From the NCBI RefSeq assembly GCF_031127815.1, contig NZ_JARXHY010000011.1:142137-206136 (forward strand): 64,000 nucleotides of DNA. The letters run 5' to 3'. Shown here one piece after another: positions 9,001 to 16,945 of this stretch. The DNA is from Pelagicoccus sp. SDUM812003. Lineage in GTDB: Bacteria > Verrucomicrobiota > Verrucomicrobiia > Opitutales > Opitutaceae. The position numbers and the translations under genes are program-made. The first letter of the stretch is position 1. Each line of letters begins with the position of its first letter. The notes under the pieces were generated by a model. That model saw nothing but the letters and a program-made list of their open reading frames with translations. It made no database searches and was not told where the DNA came from.

Positions 9001-9548
9001 AGAGAGATGCCCTGAACCGGGATGTCCTTTTTGCTGTAGCCGACGCGCTCGGTGCCTTCGACCGAAAGCTGGTATCGCGAACCGTCCGCGAAACGCAGGC
9101 TGGCCTGCAGGTCGTTCGCGTGATCGTGGTCCAAGCCGCAGATGGCGATGACGTCGATGTCCGCGCGCTCGGAAAACGGGCGCTCCACGCGACTTTTCAG
9201 TTCGTCGGGCAAGGCGTGGTAGGCGCCATGGGACAGGGCTAGGTCCAAGGCGGCTTGAGGATCGTTTTCGATGAGGAAACGCATGGCCTCGCGGCGGCGC
9301 TCCGCCAGTCCGAAGGCTTTTTCCCAAAGATCTCGATCCTTGGCCTCCTCGAGCTGCGCGACGCGCCCTTCGGTGGCCCAATCCGCGAATGCGAGGGCCT
9401 CCGTCTGAGCGCGATGGAGGGGGTGGAGCGATCCGCTTCGCTCGGCGAAATCGGAATGGGGCGAGCCTCGGTCCTTGAGCAGCAGCAGGGCGAGGCCGAA
9501 GACGAAGAAACCGAAAAGGGCGAAAAGCGTGACGCGACGTTTGAGCAT
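6054..9548 (-). CDS. Large exported metzincin-type metalloprotease with PKD domain
   Basis: This is a 1164-residue protein. Residues 7-24 form a signal anchor. The zinc site is HELGHNYGLLH with ligands His430, His434 and His440 and catalytic Glu431, the HExxHxxGxxH pattern of metzincins (gametolysin or M6/M12-like). A PKD domain follows around residues 640-730, with WDFGDGT and TLTVSD. The region from 730 to 1060 is a beta-rich, sialidase/propeller-like stretch with repeated ASSDAISWQK-type and SSDLAQWSS-type strands. The C-terminus carries NFMEYALGSDP, a signature common on exported verrucomicrobial proteins. A role in degrading extracellular protein or glycoprotein is inferred. It is transcribed alone. 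Confidence 0.8.
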   Translation of the reverse strand: MLKRRVTLFALFGFFVFGLALLLLKDRGSPHSDFAERSGSLHPLHRAQTEALAFADWATEGRVAQLEEAKDRDLWEKAFGLAERRREAMRFLIENDPQAALDLALSHGAYHALPDELKSRVERPFSERADIDVIAICGLDHDHANDLQASLRFADGSRYQLSVEGTERVGYSKKDIPVQGISLDGLAVARTTVFQQVSTSDLAWAENHLPLANHSPQTDFLTGEAISGAPLVAISGGFRFHFAHEASLQELEAALFDLDQRPGDQVGSAAFLDLIEAKQSGTAFPLQAFTDEQNLQSLAATTDTLDYLIIRADFPDRIGTPYSEEELVQLVTHSVAPALADYSYNKTSVSVVVTPSSYRLSQTSNYPNETGILDDAVAAYMGDGNPNPFSQYDFVAVSFPILFSGWAGKASVGGPEQWLQGRCGAETILHELGHNYGLLHANYWAFEKIGDLDTPSGSENPIDPNGVDEGYGDIFDTMGSGPLEAGHFHMAAKESLGWIEPDQWLDVTTATPNGVHRIYQFDDVSAEGIQGLRLEKQASGDHYWLGYRKKYPGISYLDRGAYLIWERAGSGAVYNQSWLVDTTPNSDLGKLDSAIALGRTYSDPASNLHITPVAAGADSIGSYIEVAINQGDFSNNLNPTGSLSAPSSAEARTAASFSFNGSDPDGDDLAFHWDFGDGTVETNSDSVDHTYATGGVFQLTLTVSDMKGGTFSAQQEITVGDPITEINLRDSTTSADLTAGASNGSLAVVAAVGGEFLRSSTGQIWSSSSLGFGNQNVRIEEIIWTGEQFLAAGSDYDFGISSRVGIVLASSDAISWQKVLVTDSAVGDWGFTALAMRPDDSTVAVAGSDSKIYYSSDLAQWSSVDLSETGWNASSSPSIEFVDGAFIYAAYEVNLDLQEGRLVLKETEDLAAFTDLAPNSGIEDWHGIRELDLLDGLLVASGFKLGIVHSFDRGENWYSLGQRGELEATTFAFGNGFFYAHGFDEEQASQNFVSLDGRIWFESIAPPGGISYNDRIFFQNTFISLADGGVIHQSDTFETYSDSEYQNWIAGFTTDSNSQYAYSNPDDDWAPNFMEYALGSDPTDSGSVPAPPEISVNESGAFVVNIYRLAKTDVTLSLEYSTDLSNWQTLGSIATIDREDLLELTTTALRADYDRFFIRIRASQ

Positions 9549-9735
9549 GAGAGGGAAGGGGACAGGCGAGTTTGACGGTACGGCGAAGCAGGCGCCCGAA
9601 GGCGTTGGTTTGATAAACGGCGCTCAGCGCCTTGGACTGAGCGGTTTCGCCTGATTTGCGCAACTGTTTGGCGTCCGTGAAAGAGGCGGAAAAGAATTAG
9701 CTTTTGCGCTAGGCGGCATGGCCTAGGGTGCTTGC

Positions 9736-10938
9736 ATGGAGCCTAATCAGGAGAATGCGAAGCGGACCTATTTCTGGGATCGGGCGAGGGCAGGCTTCGC
9801 AGGGATCGCGGAGACGGGCTACGGCGGATTTGCGTTGATCATCGCTATACAGGTTTACCAGGCGCCCGACACGGTGAAGGGGCTGATCGCCGCGGCGGGT
9901 CCTCTGGGGCTCTTGGTGAACCCTTTGACCTTAAGCCTGTTTTCGCGGATTGGCCAGCCTTCGGCGCGAATCGCAGCCTGGATCGGGTTCTTGTCGGGCT
10001 TGCTAATGCTGGTCGCGGCGTTCTCCAGCAGTTTGTGGGGCTTTCTCGTTCCGGTGTGCCTCGCATTCGCTCTGGCTTCTCAGGCGATGCCCATGCTGGT
10101 GCATGTGTGGACGGAAAACTATCCTTCGAACAGGCGGGGAGCCTACCTGGCCGGCAGCATGATGTTTTCCATCGGGGCGACCTTGATCTTCAGCTTGGCG
10201 GGCGGGCGACTGCTCGACATCGACCTACGCTGGTATCGGGCGATCCTTCTGGTCCTTTCGTTCGCCTATTTTGGCACGGCCTGGGTCATGTCGCGCATAC
10301 CGTCGACGCCGGTTAACAGCCAGGCTTCGCAGAATCCGTTGAGAAACCTCTGGTACGCCATCGAGGACTGGAAGTTCGGCATCATGCTGCTTGGCTGGAT
10401 GTTTCTCGGTTTCGGAAATCTCATGGTGCTGCCGCTGCGCTTCGAATACCTGCTGCAGCCTCAATACGGAATCGAAGCCAGCAAGACGATGGTGACGCTG
10501 ATGACCTTCGTGATCCCGGCGCTGTTTCGTCTGGCGACCTCCAAGTTCTGGGGAGCCCTGTTCGATCGCATCGACTTCATGCTGCTGCGCATGCTGCTCA
10601 ACGGCATGATCATGGTTTCCATCATTTTGTTCCTGACCACGAAATCGCTTTGGGTGATCGGGATTTCAGCCGCCATACTGGGAACCGCCATGGCTGGAGC
10701 GAACATTTCCTGGAGCTTGTGGGTGACGAAATTCGCGGCCCCTCAACGCACTGCGGCCTACATGAGCGTGCATACCTTTCTGACCGGCATACGCGGCATT
10801 CTAGCCCCCTTTCTCGGGTTTTATCTGATCTCGGGCATTGGGGCCAGGGGTACGGCTTGGACAGGGTCGATCCTGGTCCTCATCTCGATCCTCATGGTGG
10901 CCTGCCTCTACGCGTCGCAAACAAAACGCCACGCTTAG
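9736..10938 (+). CDS. Major facilitator superfamily transporter
   Basis: The protein has 400 residues and about twelve hydrophobic segments arranged as two halves, typical of MFS carriers. The region between helices 2 and 3 has SLFSRIGQPSAR, a divergent form of the usual loop motif. The second half shows GALFDRIDFMLLR at the equivalent loop. No substrate-specific motif is visible, so the cargo is unknown. The gene stands alone and ends at a hairpin shared with the convergent TonB-C gene. Confidence 0.8.
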   Translation: MEPNQENAKRTYFWDRARAGFAGIAETGYGGFALIIAIQVYQAPDTVKGLIAAAGPLGLLVNPLTLSLFSRIGQPSARIAAWIGFLSGLLMLVAAFSSSLWGFLVPVCLAFALASQAMPMLVHVWTENYPSNRRGAYLAGSMMFSIGATLIFSLAGGRLLDIDLRWYRAILLVLSFAYFGTAWVMSRIPSTPVNSQASQNPLRNLWYAIEDWKFGIMLLGWMFLGFGNLMVLPLRFEYLLQPQYGIEASKTMVTLMTFVIPALFRLATSKFWGALFDRIDFMLLRMLLNGMIMVSIILFLTTKSLWVIGISAAILGTAMAGANISWSLWVTKFAAPQRTAAYMSVHTFLTGIRGILAPFLGFYLISGIGARGTAWTGSILVLISILMVACLYASQTKRHA

Positions 10939-10945
10939 GAACGCG

Positions 10946-10976
10946 AAAAAGCGCCTCTCGCTGGGAGAGACGCTTT
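10946..10976 (-). terminator. Terminator between convergent MFS and TonB-C genes
   Basis: The 12-base arms 10948-10959 and 10965-10976 pair with one mismatch. Reading the minus strand, the hairpin is followed by five Ts, so it best serves the TonB-C gene. It may also stop transcription from the MFS gene. Confidence 0.65.
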
Positions 10977-11005
10977 CTTGAAAGTGTGAAGGTTCGAGAG
11001 GCGGC

Positions 11006-11347
11006 TTAGCCCTTGAACTTGAACGGCACGTTGATCTTGCAGGAGATCGCTTCGCCGCCCTTCTTGGCAGGTGTGAAGATCCACTGCTTGACAGCCGCGA
11101 TGGTTGGACCGTCGAGATTTCCGTCGGTCGACTTGGCGATGGACGCGTCCGTGACGAAGCCCTTTTCGTCGATCACGATGGTCGCCATGACCATGCCTGT
11201 GAGGCCGTTGGGGTTGTCTGGCGCGACGCTCTTCTTTACGGCGGGCTGCTCGTCCCAGTCATTGGCTTGAGCTGCGGGAGCGGCTGCGAATGCGAATGCG
11301 GCGATCGCGATTAGAACGGTGGTGAATGCTCGGTTTACTGTCTTCAT
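11006..11347 (-). CDS. Exported TonB C-terminal-domain protein
   Basis: The 113-residue protein starts at ATG 11347. This start places a clean signal peptide (TVLIAIAAFAFAAAPAAQA) at the N-terminus; the frame is open for 44 further codons upstream. The mature part matches a TonB C-terminal fold: GMVMATIVIDEKGFVTDA, then AAVKQWIFTPAKKGG and a final strand. Unlike a true TonB it has no membrane anchor or proline-rich linker, so it is a soluble periplasmic protein. No ExbB/ExbD or receptor gene is adjacent. Its role is unclear. Confidence 0.85.
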   Translation of the reverse strand: MKTVNRAFTTVLIAIAAFAFAAAPAAQANDWDEQPAVKKSVAPDNPNGLTGMVMATIVIDEKGFVTDASIAKSTDGNLDGPTIAAVKQWIFTPAKKGGEAISCKINVPFKFKG

Positions 11348-11940
11348 ATTTCGAGTAGTAAGCGAAATAGTCGATGTGAATCGGGGTTGATTGATAAAGG
11401 TGATGGATGGAATTTGTCTGAGTTCTCCTCTGTCTTCGTCACCTTTGCCAGAAACCGAAGCGTTATTAATCTGTTTCATAGATTTTACAAACCGCTGACA
11501 TTATTGTGATTCGTCGCGAATCCTTGCATCAACTAAATGTAAAACCCAAGGCGGGCGGGGCTTATCGAGACTGAGCGCTCGCCGTCATGGCCCCAGAGGA
11601 GAAGGCCTCAAGTCGCATAAGGCGCTTGGGGGCGAACTGCTGGGATAGACGTAGTGAGAACCGCTCAGCGCTACGGGGCGCGGCTTGCGGTTTTAGATGG
11701 AAACCCTAGGTCGAGCGGATCGCGGCGATTCGAACGCTCGGTCAAGGGGGTCGCGGAGGGGACGCGCCGATCGCCGAGGGGAGCCAAACGGGGCTGCGAT
11801 TGACGCTTTGGAAAGGCGATTTCGATCAAGGAATAAAGGATGGTCGGGCTTGCTGAGAACGGTGTTCAGGCGTATCTTTGAGCAGCAGCGTCGCGAAGCT
11901 GGCGTTCGCTATCGTCGGAGAGGAAAGGAGGAGAATTGCA
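11348..11940. other. 593-bp region without a protein gene
   Basis: The region lies between the divergent TonB-C and PRC-barrel genes. No frame shows codon-like composition or family motifs. The middle (11550-11694) can fold into three hairpins, listed separately as a candidate RNA. The last 20 bases hold a strong ribosome-binding site for the PRC-barrel gene. Confidence 0.6.
11550..11694 (+). ncRNA. Candidate structured RNA with terminator-like 3' hairpin
   Basis: Three stems can form in order. P1 pairs 11550-11557 with 11576-11583 (8 bp, one G-U). P2 pairs 11606-11616 with 11622-11631 (10 bp, one bulge, one G-U) inside an outer stem 11592-11596/11640-11644. P3 pairs 11659-11664 with 11687-11692 and runs into TTTT. 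The G-U pairs would become mismatches on the other strand and the T-run lies on this side, so a plus-strand RNA is favoured. I see no known family motif and no clear promoter. This was folded by eye only. Confidence 0.35.
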
Positions 11941-12783
11941 ATGCTACGTAGTTTGAAGGATGTCATTGGGTACCCGCTCATGGCCACGGACGGAAAGGCG
12001 GGAAAGGTGAAGGACGTTTTATTTGGGGATCGCCATTGGCGAGTGCGCTATCTCGATGTGGATACGCGTTCGGGCTTCCATTTGAAGCTGAGGCGAATCT
12101 GGGATGACGAGGCGGATTCCGGCGGGACAAGCCGGGTTCTGGTCCCGTCGGAGCGCTTGGGCGAGCCGACCATGGGGCTGGATAGAAGGCAGTTTCCAGT
12201 CAACATGAGCAGCGAGGAGATCTCGTGCTGCCCGCATCATGAGGAGCTGCAGCCTGTCGAGGAGAAATACCAGTCGGAGTTTCGTCGCTTCTTTCGCAGG
12301 AACCTCTATCAGGAGCAGCCGTTCGCCACGCCCTTTACGGCCATGGGGAGCTATTTGCCGATGGGCTTCGAGTACGAGCCGACGGAAATCGAGTACCTCG
12401 AGCACCAGAAGCGTATGAAGGAGATCGCGGGAGAGCACCTGCACTCTGCGAAAGCGATATTTGGCTATCAGGTGCAGGGACAGGATGAGGAGGCGCTCGG
12501 CACGGTGAGCGACCTGATCATGGAAGTGGATCGATGGGTGGTCGCATACGCGGTGGTCACGCTCATGCACAGTTTTCCGCATCGCAAGTACCTGGTGAAG
12601 CTCTCGGAAGTGAGGGACCTCGATTGGGCCAGCTCCAGCATGAAGCTGGATTTGACGAAGGACCAGGTGATGGAAGGTCGTCGCTACTGGGCTTATGACT
12701 CCGTCAATTGCGATGAGGACGGCCATGAATACGACTATTTCGGCCGCCCCCGTCTGGGCGTGTTGATGGAGGAAACCTACTGA
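11941..12783 (+). CDS. Double PRC-barrel domain protein
   Basis: The 280-residue protein starts at ATG 11941, preceded by AGGAAAGGAGGAG, a strong ribosome-binding site and one of the best in the window. Two PRC-barrel domains are visible. The first (1-85) has DVIGYPLMATDGKAGKVKDV, and the second (about 155-250) has AIFGYQVQGQDEEALGTVSDL. PRC-barrels occur in photosynthetic reaction-centre H subunits, RimM and many stress-related bacterial proteins. Soluble tandem PRC proteins are usually of unknown role. The neighbouring convergent MscS channel suggests envelope or osmotic stress, which is only inference. Confidence 0.85.
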   Translation: MLRSLKDVIGYPLMATDGKAGKVKDVLFGDRHWRVRYLDVDTRSGFHLKLRRIWDDEADSGGTSRVLVPSERLGEPTMGLDRRQFPVNMSSEEISCCPHHEELQPVEEKYQSEFRRFFRRNLYQEQPFATPFTAMGSYLPMGFEYEPTEIEYLEHQKRMKEIAGEHLHSAKAIFGYQVQGQDEEALGTVSDLIMEVDRWVVAYAVVTLMHSFPHRKYLVKLSEVRDLDWASSSMKLDLTKDQVMEGRRYWAYDSVNCDEDGHEYDYFGRPRLGVLMEETY

Positions 12784-12801
12784 GCGAGGCGCTCTCCGCC
12801 G

Positions 12802-13629
12802 TCACTTCTCATCTTTGACCAGGCGCACGTCCCGTTGCGGGAATGGAATGGTGATGCCCACCTGTTTCAGAGATTTGAATACGGCGAGGTTCACCGCGTA
12901 CTGGATGACGAAGTAGTTGCTGGTGGGTATCCAGTATCGATACGCGATCTCGATGGAGGAGTCGCCAAAGGCTTGGATCCCGACCTGAGGGGCTCGTTCG
13001 GTGGACACTTCGGCAATGCCCTCCACCGCAGTTCGCACCGCAGCGATGGCGCGTTCGGGATCGCAGGCGTAGTCCACGCCGACCACGCCTTCCACCACCA
13101 TGAGCTGAAACGAATTGGTCAGGATCTCGCCCAGAACGCTGCGGTTGGGAATGGTGATTTCCTGACCGTCTTCGGTCAGGAGCTGAGTGTTTCCGAGATT
13201 GATCGTCTGCACGATGCCTGTCAGCCCGTGCAGCGTCAGGGTGTCCTTCACCTTGAACGGACGGGTGATGATCAGCACGATGCCCGCCCCGTAGTTGGAT
13301 AGCGGACCTTGAACGGCAAGGCTCAGGCCGAAGGCGGAGGCGCCGAGCAAGGCGATGAATGGGGTGATCTCGATGCCAATCTTGTTGATGGCGAGAATCA
13401 GGAAGATCCCGATGATGATCAGGCGAATGGCGCTGGCGAAAAAGCGGGTGAGCGTGATGTCTAGGTTGCGCTTGGAACAGGTGCGGTCGACGAATTTGGA
13501 TACGAGGCGTGCCGCGAGGAAGCCGAAGAAAACGATCGCTGCTGCGGCGATGATCTGTGGACTGTTGACCTTCAGGTATTCGACAAGGGTTTCGGAAAAG
13601 GTCTTCAGTTGCTCGATTTCTTGATCCAT
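12802..13629 (-). CDS. Small-conductance mechanosensitive channel (MscS family)
   Basis: The 275-residue protein matches minimal MscS channels. Three hydrophobic helices occupy residues 20-110, and the pore helix contains LLGASAFGLSLAVQGPLSNYGAG, rich in Gly and Ala. The beta domain follows (RPFKVKDTLTLHGLTGIVQ, then TIPNRSVLGEILTN), and the C-terminal alpha/beta domain ends at residue 275. Such channels open on membrane tension to release solutes during hypo-osmotic shock. The gene converges on the PRC-barrel gene with 18 bp between stops. Confidence 0.92.
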   Translation of the reverse strand: MDQEIEQLKTFSETLVEYLKVNSPQIIAAAAIVFFGFLAARLVSKFVDRTCSKRNLDITLTRFFASAIRLIIIGIFLILAINKIGIEITPFIALLGASAFGLSLAVQGPLSNYGAGIVLIITRPFKVKDTLTLHGLTGIVQTINLGNTQLLTEDGQEITIPNRSVLGEILTNSFQLMVVEGVVGVDYACDPERAIAAVRTAVEGIAEVSTERAPQVGIQAFGDSSIEIAYRYWIPTSNYFVIQYAVNLAVFKSLKQVGITIPFPQRDVRLVKDEK

Positions 13630-13887
13630 CGCTGCTAGATCCTGAGTTTCGTGGGCCCTCTGACAAGCGCGAAACCTTGCCTAGATGCAGTATTGCGCTG
13701 GCGCGTCGGAAGGGTTTGGCTCACTGATCATGAGCCCTCTCGACGCGCGATCAGATCTATCCGAAACCGTATCCTGCGATGCGGCGCCCGTGGACTGCTT
13801 GGCTCGCCCTTCCTCCAAGCTCCATCGCTTGCCAAACGGCTGCGACAGACCGCCGCAGCTTGCGGATCGCCAGCATTTCGTTCTCTG

Positions 13888-14967
13888 ATGAGCCTGCAGC
13901 CGAGTTTTCGACGAGGAGTGTTTCTAGCGTTGCTGACCGCTACGTTGTGCTTTGGCTGGTGGCCTTTCAACTTCGTCGACAGCAACGATGTCTCGGTCGC
14001 TCCGGAAGGCGGCGCGGCGCGGTTCAACGCTGAATACGAGCGAGGCAGCGAGAGTTCGCGCGGCTTGCTGATGAGTAAGGGAATTCTGGATACTCGGGGC
14101 TGGAACGAGTTGAGCGTTCTGGTGGAACTCAAGGGCAGACCGAGAGGTGGGGGGCTAGGCGTCTTTCTGGAGCTGATCGAGGAGGAAGCGAAGGGAGAGC
14201 TCCCTCCCTTGCTACTTGCCCAATGGCAGGAGCATTTGGCGCTGCGAAGTCGGAGGCTAGGCGGCGCTGATGGAAACGAGTATTCCGAAATCGGATACAA
14301 AGGGTGTTTTTCCAGTGGAGAGTTTTTTCAGATCGCGCTTTCTTCCACCCCGGAACGTACCGGTGTGTATATCGATGGGGAACTGGTCGAAATGCGCCGG
14401 GATTTCGTCCTGGTGGACCCTATGAACGCCTTTGTTGGCCGCGTCGTCATTGGAAACAGCGCCGATGGCACGCGCCCCTTCACTGGGGAAATTCGTAGAG
14501 TAGCGTTCTTCGACGAAGCCTTGCGTTCCATCGGCGGTCGCATCGCGCAGGGCGTTCCGGAGCTTTCTTTCGACTTTTCGAATCTCGAACCAGGCGAACT
14601 CCAAAGCGGCTTGGAGGTTCAAGGGCTGCAGTCGGGCGCTCGGCTTTCCGTGGCCAAGCGCCGTTTTCTCAATCCCATCCAGACGGATAGATGGGAGCGA
14701 CATGGCTACCGGCGCGATATCGTAGTCAACAGCCTAGGCTTCATTCCGATCGGGCTTTGTTTCGCTGCCATGGGGCGTCGTCGGATCAAGTCTTGGATCG
14801 GCGTCTTGGTGTTCGTAGGCTTTTGCTCGTTTGCCTTGAGCTTTGCCATCGAGTGGGCTCAGGGCTATCTGGTGCATCGAGATTCGAGCCAGCTCGATGT
14901 GTTGCTGAATACAGTGAGCGGCATGTTGGCGGTTCTTGTGCCCCGTCGCCTTGTTTTATTCCTTTGA
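13888..14967 (+). CDS. VanZ-like membrane protein with inserted LamG/concanavalin-like domain
   Basis: The 359-residue protein begins with a hydrophobic helix (GVFLALLTATLCFGWWPF). A beta-rich domain at about residues 40-215 resembles a LamG/concanavalin-A-like fold: GVYIDGELVEM and VGRVVIGNSADGTRPFTGEIRRV are typical of its strands. The C-terminal part has VVNSLGFIPIGLCFA, further helices and a final VNTVSGML-type segment; this is VanZ-like, with the conserved N-x-x-x-F-x-P and E-x-x-Q patterns seen in IEWAQGYL. The start was set at ATG 13888; the open frame extends upstream without motifs. It overlaps the next convergent gene by 12 bp. Confidence 0.75.
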   Translation: MSLQPSFRRGVFLALLTATLCFGWWPFNFVDSNDVSVAPEGGAARFNAEYERGSESSRGLLMSKGILDTRGWNELSVLVELKGRPRGGGLGVFLELIEEEAKGELPPLLLAQWQEHLALRSRRLGGADGNEYSEIGYKGCFSSGEFFQIALSSTPERTGVYIDGELVEMRRDFVLVDPMNAFVGRVVIGNSADGTRPFTGEIRRVAFFDEALRSIGGRIAQGVPELSFDFSNLEPGELQSGLEVQGLQSGARLSVAKRRFLNPIQTDRWERHGYRRDIVVNSLGFIPIGLCFAAMGRRRIKSWIGVLVFVGFCSFALSFAIEWAQGYLVHRDSSQLDVLLNTVSGMLAVLVPRRLVLFL

Positions 14968-15576
14968 AGAGCGATGCAAGGGAATTGGCGTGGGGCGAGC
15001 CAGACGCGTTTCAACGGTTTCCCCGCCTAGGTAGTAGCCTTCGATTGCCGCCTCGCCATCCAGAATACGGATACGCAGATAGTTTTCGAGCATTCGTCGG
15101 GCGTTTGCGTCCTCGTCTTGCTGAGGACTCAGTTCCTCCCTCGCGATTTCCTCCACCCGCTTCGCGTCGCTCTCGTTGAGATAGTAGCGATCGAAGGGAA
15201 GCGAAAACGCCCATAGGCCATCCAACCAAGAGTGAACGTTTTCGACGCGCAGGTAGAGTCCATCGGACGGAGGCGAAGCGGACAGGAAACCCGCGTCGGC
15301 GAAACCGTTGTCGTCGATTTGCAAGGAAAGGTAGGCGGCTCCTCGCGCTTCCAGGGGCGGGTCCTCCTCAGAGGCGGGAGCGCGATTCAAATCGAAGTTG
15401 AGCCAGATGTAGCGTCCTCGAAACGGGTCGTAGGGATCGACGGGGCGCAGCGAGAACTTGACGCTGACGCCGCGCTGCAGGATTTGGGTCTGTTTCCAGA
15501 TTGTCGATACAGGGAAACCGAAGCATAGCGCGGCTCCTAGGGCGAGAAATAGCCAGGAAAGTCGGTTGGGCCTCAT
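14956..15576 (-). CDS. GDYXXLXY-domain protein
   Basis: The 206-residue protein has an N-terminal signal anchor (LSWLFLALGAALCFGFPV). The family hallmark GDYxxLxY appears in altered form as RPVDPYDPFRGRYIWLNF. The rest is beta-rich with the later motif GLWAFSLPFDRYYLNE. Proteins of this family are encoded next to DUF2157 membrane proteins, and that is so here: its ATG overlaps the DUF2157 stop codon (ATGA at 15573-15576). The function of the pair is unknown. Confidence 0.8.
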   Translation of the reverse strand: MRPNRLSWLFLALGAALCFGFPVSTIWKQTQILQRGVSVKFSLRPVDPYDPFRGRYIWLNFDLNRAPASEEDPPLEARGAAYLSLQIDDNGFADAGFLSASPPSDGLYLRVENVHSWLDGLWAFSLPFDRYYLNESDAKRVEEIAREELSPQQDEDANARRMLENYLRIRILDGEAAIEGYYLGGETVETRLARPTPIPLHRSSKE

Positions 15577-16868
15577 GCTTGGGCCTCCTTGCTACGTTTG
15601 ATGAAATGAATATTCGTCGCCAGAAAGAGGATACCGATCACGATAAAGCCGATTCCTCTGGCGAGCATTCCCATGTCACCGTCGAAGAACCTCAATATCG
15701 CCAAGGTGATGACGATAAGCAATCCGTGGTTTAGCCGTGCGATGCTCGTGTTTCGGTACCCATCGAAGATGGCGAGGACTCCAAGGGACCCCATGTACGG
15801 GGTGAGGAAGAGGGCCGCATGGGAGAAGGAGACGAGCTCCGCGGCGGCGAGGGTCAGTCCGAGCGCTACGATAAGAGGGATGCTGGCCCACGGAAGATAA
15901 TACCAATCCTTTTCGCGAATCTGTTTTATCAATACGAAAAGATAGGCGCCGCAGGCGAGGGCCACAATGATCCAGGTCAGAGAGCTGGAGGCCTCTCGAT
16001 AGGTCGTGAGCTCCCAGGCGTCTTCGAAGGAGAGAATGAACCCACAGGCCGTCAGCGCCAGCTTGCTTAGCACGGCGGTCGGGTTGAGGGCGTCGCTTCG
16101 CTTTTCGTCGCTCGAACCAATCAGGTAGAAGAGGGCTAATCCGAGAGTGAGCCAGAGAAACGCGGTGGAAAAAGGGAACGCTCGGGTGGCTGCCATGGTG
16201 AAGGTCCAGCAAGTGGATACGGCGAAAAAGAGCAGAGAGGACTTGGAGAGCAGATGGCGTCTTTCCTGTGTCAGGTAGACGAGCAGAGCGCCTTGGGCCA
16301 CCGCGAAATAGATCGGGAGCAAGTCGAATTGGTCGTAGCGAATGCTCGTAGCCCAGCAAAGCGAAAGGAAGCAGAGCAGGCAGTAGAGGGCGCGCGAGTG
16401 AAAGGCCCAGAGCAGTGGGAGGCAGCTAAGTTGCCAGAAAAAGTAGAACTGGCTGAGATTGCTTTGGACCTGCAGCGTTTGTCCCACCAACCCGATGCAC
16501 GCGGCGCTGCAGAGACAGGTCGATACGCCTAATGATTCTCGCCAGGCTACGGAGTCGGGTCGCCGGCGCAGGGCGTAGATGGCGAGGGCGAAGCAAATCG
16601 AGAGAGGCGTGAAGGCCAGGCCCAGTTTCACCGTTTTGGCGATATGGTCCCAGTTGTAGGCGAAGATCAGGATGATGCCGAGCCCGATCAGGAGACTGCC
16701 GACGGTCGCCAGCGATCGAATCAAAAGGGTGGACTGGGCGTTTCGTTCCGGATCCTCAAGCGGGTAGGATGCCCGCAGCCGCTCGGCGGTGGCAGGATCG
16801 ATGATACCTGCTCTCTGCCATTTGGGGATTTCCTTGTGAAGCCAAAGAGTTGGATCGGATCGAGACAT
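15573..16868 (-). CDS. DUF2157-family polytopic membrane protein
   Basis: The 431-residue protein has a short cytosolic N-terminus (LHKEIPKWQRAGIIDPATAERL), the typical DUF2157 opening, then about twelve hydrophobic helices. The second helix region, IGLGIILIFAYNWDHI, matches the family. It is translationally coupled to the downstream GDYXXLXY gene. The same pair, often with DUF4401, recurs in many bacteria without a known function. The membrane location is clear from sequence. Confidence 0.85.
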   Translation of the reverse strand: MSRSDPTLWLHKEIPKWQRAGIIDPATAERLRASYPLEDPERNAQSTLLIRSLATVGSLLIGLGIILIFAYNWDHIAKTVKLGLAFTPLSICFALAIYALRRRPDSVAWRESLGVSTCLCSAACIGLVGQTLQVQSNLSQFYFFWQLSCLPLLWAFHSRALYCLLCFLSLCWATSIRYDQFDLLPIYFAVAQGALLVYLTQERRHLLSKSSLLFFAVSTCWTFTMAATRAFPFSTAFLWLTLGLALFYLIGSSDEKRSDALNPTAVLSKLALTACGFILSFEDAWELTTYREASSSLTWIIVALACGAYLFVLIKQIREKDWYYLPWASIPLIVALGLTLAAAELVSFSHAALFLTPYMGSLGVLAIFDGYRNTSIARLNHGLLIVITLAILRFFDGDMGMLARGIGFIVIGILFLATNIHFIKRSKEAQA

Positions 16869-16945
16869 GGTTCGCGAATCGGTCAGCTGCTAAAAAGAGC
16901 GTTTCACGCTTTTCAGGTCTGTGGGTTTTAGCATAGGAGTTGGGA

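Noticed and set aside
11715..11745. T-loop-like TTCGAAT on the minus strand, suggesting a tRNA
   Set aside because: The flanking bases form only a 3-bp stem, and no matching acceptor, D or anticodon arms are present.
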